Below are positions 60,995-64,000 of a DNA stretch of 64,000 nucleotides, piece after piece. Numbering within the stretch: the first letter of the stretch is position 1; each line of letters begins with the position of its first letter. The notes below the pieces were generated by a model that made no database searches, was not told where the DNA came from, and saw nothing but the letters and a program-made list of their open reading frames with translations. The translations under genes were made by a program, and so were the position numbers. This stretch comes from Flavicella sp964230805 (GTDB taxonomy: Bacteria > Bacteroidota > Bacteroidia > Flavobacteriales > Flavobacteriaceae), in the NCBI GenBank assembly GCA_964230805.1, contig CAXRIA010000016.1, forward strand, positions 1 to 64,000, read 5' to 3'.

Positions 60995-61381
60995 TTATTT
61001 TGATCGAATTGATTTGTCAAAGGAAATGAACAAGTTGATCCAAATGATACGTGCAATTTTGAGATTGATCGGCCCACTTAGTATCAATACCACAATAATG
61101 CCAAGGAATGATTCCCACAAGGCAAGACCCAATATGAAATGACTGATTAGAAATACAGTAATGGAAATGCCAACGGTAAGTGCATAGGCAACATACATCG
61201 CTCCATAGAAAAAAGAGGGTTCTAACATGTATTTTAAATCACAATTGGGGCAATTTGAATGCAACTGTGTGATTTTTGATAGATTCCATGTTTTTTTGTG
61301 CAGGAAAAAATCTCCTTCGTGACATTGGGGACACTTAAAATGAACAATACTATAAAGTTTGTTCCCTTTTTGAATACACAT
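60995..61381 (-). CDS. DUF983 family membrane protein
   Basis: 128 residues. An N-terminal zinc-ribbon-like part with two CxxC pairs (CPQCHEGDFF at about 18-27 and CPNCDLKY at about 44-51), then two membrane helices (about 63-83 and 88-106) with the PSFFYGAMYVAYALTVG motif of DUF983. Function unknown. Its promoter carries the GTAAC-N4-GTTAC dyad that it shares with the thioredoxin-like operon to the right, so both belong to one putative regulon. Convergent with the FAD oxidoreductase gene. Confidence 0.88.
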   Translation of the reverse strand: MCIQKGNKLYSIVHFKCPQCHEGDFFLHKKTWNLSKITQLHSNCPNCDLKYMLEPSFFYGAMYVAYALTVGISITVFLISHFILGLALWESFLGIIVVLILSGPINLKIARIIWINLFISFDKSIRSK

Positions 61382-61393
61382 CTTATTTTTTTA

Positions 61394-61440
61394 CAAAGAT
61401 AAAAAGTTCCTTGCTACATCAGAGTAACTTTGGTTACACA
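61394..61440 (-). promoter_or_regulatory. DUF983 promoter with dyad operator
   Basis: On the minus strand TGTGTAACCAAAGTTAC (61440-61424), exactly 22 nt, then TATCTTTG (61401-61394). The dyad GTAAC-CAAA-GTTAC is perfect and centred at 61430.5, about 41 nt before the expected start point near 61389. There is no TTTG -33 element, as expected for an activator-dependent promoter. Confidence 0.65.
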
Positions 61441-61513
61441 CCATGTTTTTTGGGATTTCTATTTTATTGTAATAAACAATCCATAGATGAAGGCTAGACT
61501 TTTGGGTCAAAGC

Positions 61514-61900
61514 TTACTTGTCAAGAATTTTTTTAATATTCGGTTTGAAGTAAGAGGGGCCTTTCAATACTTTTCCATCTTCCCGATAAATAGGTTTTCC
61601 ATCGGCGCCCAGTTTGCTCATGTTACTTCGCTGAATTTCGTCAAACACTTCTTCAATCTTATGTTGCATGCCGTGTTCCAGAATGGTTCCACACAAAATG
61701 TAAAGCATGTCTCCCAGTGCATCTGCAACTTCTACCAAATCATTATTGTTGGCAGCCTCTAAATATTCTTCATTTTCTTCGGCCATGAGGTTGAAACGGA
61801 GCTTGTTTTTTGCCGCTCCCAGATCTGCGGTTGGGGATTGATTGATTCCTAATTTAAATGATTCATGAAATAGTTGAACAGCTTTGATTTTGTTTTTCAT
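61514..61900 (-). CDS. MazG-like nucleotide pyrophosphohydrolase
   Basis: 128 residues, all-alpha. MazG/PRA-PH-type metal motif: EENEEYLEA near residue 41 and EVADALGDMLYI near residue 57 (ExxE ... ExxD). Probably hydrolyses an NTP or a modified nucleotide to NMP and pyrophosphate, as a house-cleaning enzyme. The C-terminal part (DGKPIYREDGKVLKGPSYF) resembles the longer phosphoribosyl-ATP-diphosphatase-like members in Bacteroidota. Divergent from the small membrane gene at 62018. Confidence 0.87.
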   Translation of the reverse strand: MKNKIKAVQLFHESFKLGINQSPTADLGAAKNKLRFNLMAEENEEYLEAANNNDLVEVADALGDMLYILCGTILEHGMQHKIEEVFDEIQRSNMSKLGADGKPIYREDGKVLKGPSYFKPNIKKILDK

Positions 61901-61993
61901 TAGGGTCGGTATTTTTTTAAAGTTTGAGAAAATAAAAAAGAAATGTATTGACTCATTTTAAATCGGAAATGGTAGGATCCGATCTCTTTTGTT

Positions 61994-62001
61994 TATTTTT
62001 G
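61994..62001 (+). promoter_or_regulatory. -7 box of the small membrane protein gene
   Basis: TATTTTTG, 16 nt before ATG 62018. A dyad ATCGGA (61962-61967) and TCCGAT (61978-61983) lies just upstream, over the -33 region. Confidence 0.4.
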
Positions 62002-62017
62002 TTAAAAATACAAAAAT

Positions 62018-62206
62018 ATGTTTAGTCGAGGTCAGTTAGTTTTTGCAGCTTTTTTTGTGGTCGCTTTTATTCTTCTTATGTTTTGGAGCTACCGAAAAGA
62101 TTTTAAATTGCACCAAATACATTATAAGAATGGTGCTTTTAAAGTGGGTTTGATTTGTGTAATTGTCATTTTTGTATTTGTCGTTTTACGGATTCTAGTA
62201 CATTAA
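62018..62206 (+). CDS. Small two-helix membrane protein
   Basis: 62 residues; hydrophobic segments at about 8-23 (LVFAAFFVVAFILLMF) and 44-60 (GLICVIVIFVFVVLRIL), with a basic loop (YRKDFKLHQIHYKNG). I recall this short protein as conserved in Flavobacteriia, with no known function. It has its own -7 box and converges on the DUF423 gene. Confidence 0.72.
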   Translation: MFSRGQLVFAAFFVVAFILLMFWSYRKDFKLHQIHYKNGAFKVGLICVIVIFVFVVLRILVH

Positions 62207-62249
62207 AATGGCTGATAACTGGGTTGAGTTAAATTGCATTTTTTTAAGA

Positions 62250-62627
62250 TTAAATTTTTTCGTTTTTCAATATTTGAAAAGCCAATTTCAGCCAACCAAA
62301 AATTAAAATGAGGCCACCTATTGGAGTTAAAAACCAACTGTATTTCACTGGAACCCATTCCAAGGTGATGAGATAAATTGATCCTGAAAAGAGAAGAATC
62401 CCCAATAGAAAGATCCACGCAATTGTTTTTTTTTCTTTTTCTGAAAAATAAGTGGAGCAACCCACAATAAGTACTATTACAATGTGGAAAAGCTGATATC
62501 GCACGGCGGTCTCATAACTTTGCATGCGACTGGGTGTCAGAATCTCATTCAGTGCATGGGCTCCGAATGCACCCAAAGCAATGCCAAGAGCACCCAAAAA
62601 AGAGGCAAAAGATAAAATTTTGTTCAT
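62250..62627 (-). CDS. DUF423 membrane protein (YgdD-like)
   Basis: 125 residues from ATG 62627; the in-frame ATG at 62696 would lie upstream of the -7 box and is rejected. Four hydrophobic segments, with the family start GALGIALGAFGAHAL (about 12-26) and the C-terminal PIGGLILIFGWLKLA. Inner-membrane protein of unknown function. A TATCTTTG box lies at 62654-62647 on the minus strand, about 14 nt upstream of the start point-to-ATG interval. Confidence 0.9.
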   Translation of the reverse strand: MNKILSFASFLGALGIALGAFGAHALNEILTPSRMQSYETAVRYQLFHIVIVLIVGCSTYFSEKEKKTIAWIFLLGILLFSGSIYLITLEWVPVKYSWFLTPIGGLILIFGWLKLAFQILKNEKI

Positions 62628-62646
62628 GTAACTTTGATTGAGATCA

Positions 62647-62654
62647 CAAAGATA
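62647..62654 (-). promoter_or_regulatory. -7 box of DUF423 gene
   Basis: TATCTTTG on the minus strand, full TAnnTTTG match, 19 nt before ATG 62627. No clear -33 element. Confidence 0.45.
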
Positions 62655-62753
62655 ATTATTCTTTCCTAAGCCTAGGGCTTGTCGATCTTGTTTCACGCAG
62701 TGTTCGTAGCTCTGATATAGATATTTTACTTGTCAAAGAAATTGAATAACTGC

Positions 62754-62800
62754 TGTGTAACCAAAGTTACTGTGTAGGAATAGAGAACAGGGTATTTTTG
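62754..62800 (+). promoter_or_regulatory. Promoter of the thioredoxin-like/rhodanese operon with dyad operator
   Basis: TGTGTAACCAAAGTTAC (62754-62770), exactly 22 nt, then TATTTTTG (62793-62800). The element and spacing are identical to those at the DUF983 promoter. The dyad is centred at 62763.5, about 41 nt before the likely start point near 62805. No TTTG -33 element. Confidence 0.65.
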
Positions 62801-62818
62801 TGTCAAATAACGAAAGTA

Positions 62819-63430
62819 ATGACAATTATGGAAACACAAACAGCAATATTTTCATATGCATCGTATTTGAAAAGAGTAAAAGAATTGCTCAAAGCAGGCA
62901 AGGTTACAGGTGACCAACAATCACCAATACTTTTAGAAACAACAGCCTTAAACTTGAAGAGAATGGAGAGAGTGTACGAAAAACAAACTTTTTCAGAGGA
63001 AACACTTCAAACGCTTGATCGTTTGGAGAGACATTTGAATTGGGTTGTGTTGGTAGAAGGTTGGTGTGCAGATGCTTCACAAAACATACCCATTTTAGCA
63101 AAAATGGCCTCGCTCTCAAAACACATTGATGTCAATTTTATTTTGAGAGATGAAAACCCAGAGATGATGAATCAATATTTGACCAATGGAGGTAAAGCGA
63201 TTCCTAAGTTGATTTGTTACGATGCCATCACTGGTGAAGAACTCGGTACGTGGGGGCCAAGGCCTACTTTCATTCAACAACAAGTGAAACAGATAAAAGC
63301 AGCTAATCCTGCGATTTCAAAAGTTGAATTTCATAAATTGGTACAAAAGATGTACGCCAAAGACAAAGGAATGAGTATTCAAGAAGATTTTACTGCTTTG
63401 ATGAATGAATGGAATCATAATGACTTATAA
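62819..63430 (+). CDS. Thioredoxin-fold protein with a single active-site Cys
   Basis: 203 residues from ATG 62819; a TTG at 62798 lies in the -7 box and cannot be the start, and ATG 62828 is an alternative. An N-terminal helical part (about 8-75) precedes a thioredoxin fold: VLVEGWCADASQNIP at about 88-102 gives the active site WCxD in place of WCxxC, and AIPKLICYD supplies the cis-Pro. From memory, flavobacterial relatives read WCGDAAQ. One Cys suggests a monothiol or non-redox role. Overlaps the next gene by 11 nt. Confidence 0.85.
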   Translation: MTIMETQTAIFSYASYLKRVKELLKAGKVTGDQQSPILLETTALNLKRMERVYEKQTFSEETLQTLDRLERHLNWVVLVEGWCADASQNIPILAKMASLSKHIDVNFILRDENPEMMNQYLTNGGKAIPKLICYDAITGEELGTWGPRPTFIQQQVKQIKAANPAISKVEFHKLVQKMYAKDKGMSIQEDFTALMNEWNHNDL

Positions 63431-63815
63431 AAAGAAGATAGGGTTGTTTGCCGTTTGCTTACTACTGAGCTGTCACACACAAAAAAGAGATGCTATGCTG
63501 GTGCAAGATATTTCTCCGGAAGAATTGAAGGAGTTTAGGCAGGGGCAAAAAGGAATTTTACTAGATGTTCGCACACCAATTGAAGTAGCAGCAGGGTTTA
63601 TCAAAGGCGCGAAATTTGTTGATTTTTACGGAGCTAGTTTTGAAGATAAATCGGCGGTTTTTTCAAAAGAAATAGACATTTATGTGTATTGTAGGTCAGG
63701 GGCAAGAAGTGAAAAAGCAGCTCGTATTTTGGCCACGAAGGGATATAAAAAAGTATACAATTTGAAGGGGGGAATTCGCGCATGGGTTGCGCAAGGTTTT
63801 CCTTTAGAAAAATAA
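63420..63815 (+). CDS. Rhodanese-domain lipoprotein
   Basis: 131 residues from ATG 63420, overlapping the upstream gene. Lipobox LLLSC (Cys18) places it in the periplasm. Single rhodanese domain: LLDVRTPIEVAAGFIKGA, then the active-site loop YVYCRSGARSEKAA with the persulfide-forming Cys, and the NLKGGIRAW end. Moves sulfane sulfur or handles thiols. With the thioredoxin-fold gene and the next rhodanese gene it forms one operon. Confidence 0.9.
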   Translation: MTYKKKIGLFAVCLLLSCHTQKRDAMLVQDISPEELKEFRQGQKGILLDVRTPIEVAAGFIKGAKFVDFYGASFEDKSAVFSKEIDIYVYCRSGARSEKAARILATKGYKKVYNLKGGIRAWVAQGFPLEK

Positions 63816-63821
63816 AAAAGT

Positions 63822-64000
63822 ATGGGAATATTTGATTTTTTGAGAAGAGACAAAAACAACGAAGAAGTAATTTTAAATGCCAAGAAACAGGGAGCTATTT
63901 TAATCGATGTCCGAACAGTGGAAGAGTATCGAAAGGGGTATGTTGACGGGAGTAAAAATATACCGCTTGATTTATTGCGTGACAATTTAAATGAAATAAA
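63822..64000 (+). CDS. Rhodanese-like protein, partial (3' end outside the window)
   Basis: ATG 63822 opens a frame that is still open at base 64000 (59 complete codons visible). After MGIFDFLRR comes AILIDVRTVEEYRKGYVDGS and NIPLD, the first half of a rhodanese domain; the active-site loop lies beyond the edge. No signal peptide, so it is cytoplasmic, in contrast to the upstream lipoprotein. It begins 6 nt after that gene. Confidence 0.85.
   Translation, partial: MGIFDFLRRDKNNEEVILNAKKQGAILIDVRTVEEYRKGYVDGSKNIPLDLLRDNLNEI

Overview
The window is chromosomal DNA of a Bacteroidota bacterium, almost certainly family Flavobacteriaceae. Evidence seen here: AT-rich DNA, the gldKLMN type IX secretion/gliding cluster, flavobacterial housekeeping families (DUF4293, DUF6089, OmpH-like chaperones in tandem after bamA, a Rho with a long basic insertion), promoters of the Bacteroidota form TTTG-N17..21-TAnnTTTG, few clear Shine-Dalgarno sequences, and signal peptides that nearly all cleave just before a glutamine.

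Layout. 1-2300: a short, visibly more AT-rich accessory stretch of orphan genes, with two genes broken by in-frame TAA codons, ending at the 3' side of a tRNA-Phe gene. 2572-10327 (+): coaX, an outer-membrane barrel, a TPR protein, lptC, a small membrane protein, a CNNM/CorC-type protein and ppiD. 10647-12917: DUF4293 gene divergent from rho. 13063-21007 (-): CBS protein, nadK, DUF6089, uppS, bamA, two ompH genes, murI (envelope assembly and precursor supply). 21111-24210 (+): pdxJ, a hydrolase, trigger factor. 24278-26372 (-): DEAD-box helicase and a coiled-coil membrane protein. 26628-30703 (+): clpP, clpX, dnaG. 30728-36777 (-): phosphodiesterase, DUF389, SprT-like, SDR, beta-helix lipoprotein, glutaminyl cyclase. 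36905-37156: rpmE2. 37255-44483 (-): purH, mreB, mreC, mreD, mrdA, rodA (cell shape). 44746-51233 (-): miaB, a sigma-54 activator, lptE, a TPR protein, secG, groS, groL. 51475-59838 (+): topA, an arginase-fold protein without the usual metal ligands, then gldK, gldL, gldM, gldN. 59952-64000: FAD oxidoreductase, DUF983, MazG-like, small membrane proteins, DUF423, and a thioredoxin-like/rhodanese operon that runs off the right edge.

Most of the window is ordinary core genome centred on envelope biogenesis: lipid carrier (uppS), LPS transport (lptC, lptE), barrel insertion (bamA, ompH, ppiD), export (secG, gldKLMN), N-terminal cyclisation of exported proteins (glutaminyl cyclase) and cell wall (murI, mre/mrd/rodA).

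The most novel signal I found is regulatory. A 17-nt element containing the perfect dyad GTAAC-CAAA-GTTAC occurs exactly twice, in opposite orientations, each time exactly 22 nt upstream of a -7 box: once before the DUF983 gene and once before the thioredoxin/rhodanese operon. The dyad is centred near -41, the position of a class II CRP/FNR-type activator. Other points of interest are the metal-ligand-poor arginase-like protein beside the secretion genes, a calcium-loop-like insertion in BamA, a primase without zinc ligands, and the two nonsense-interrupted genes at the left end. I saw no CRISPR array, insertion sequence, prophage or rRNA operon.
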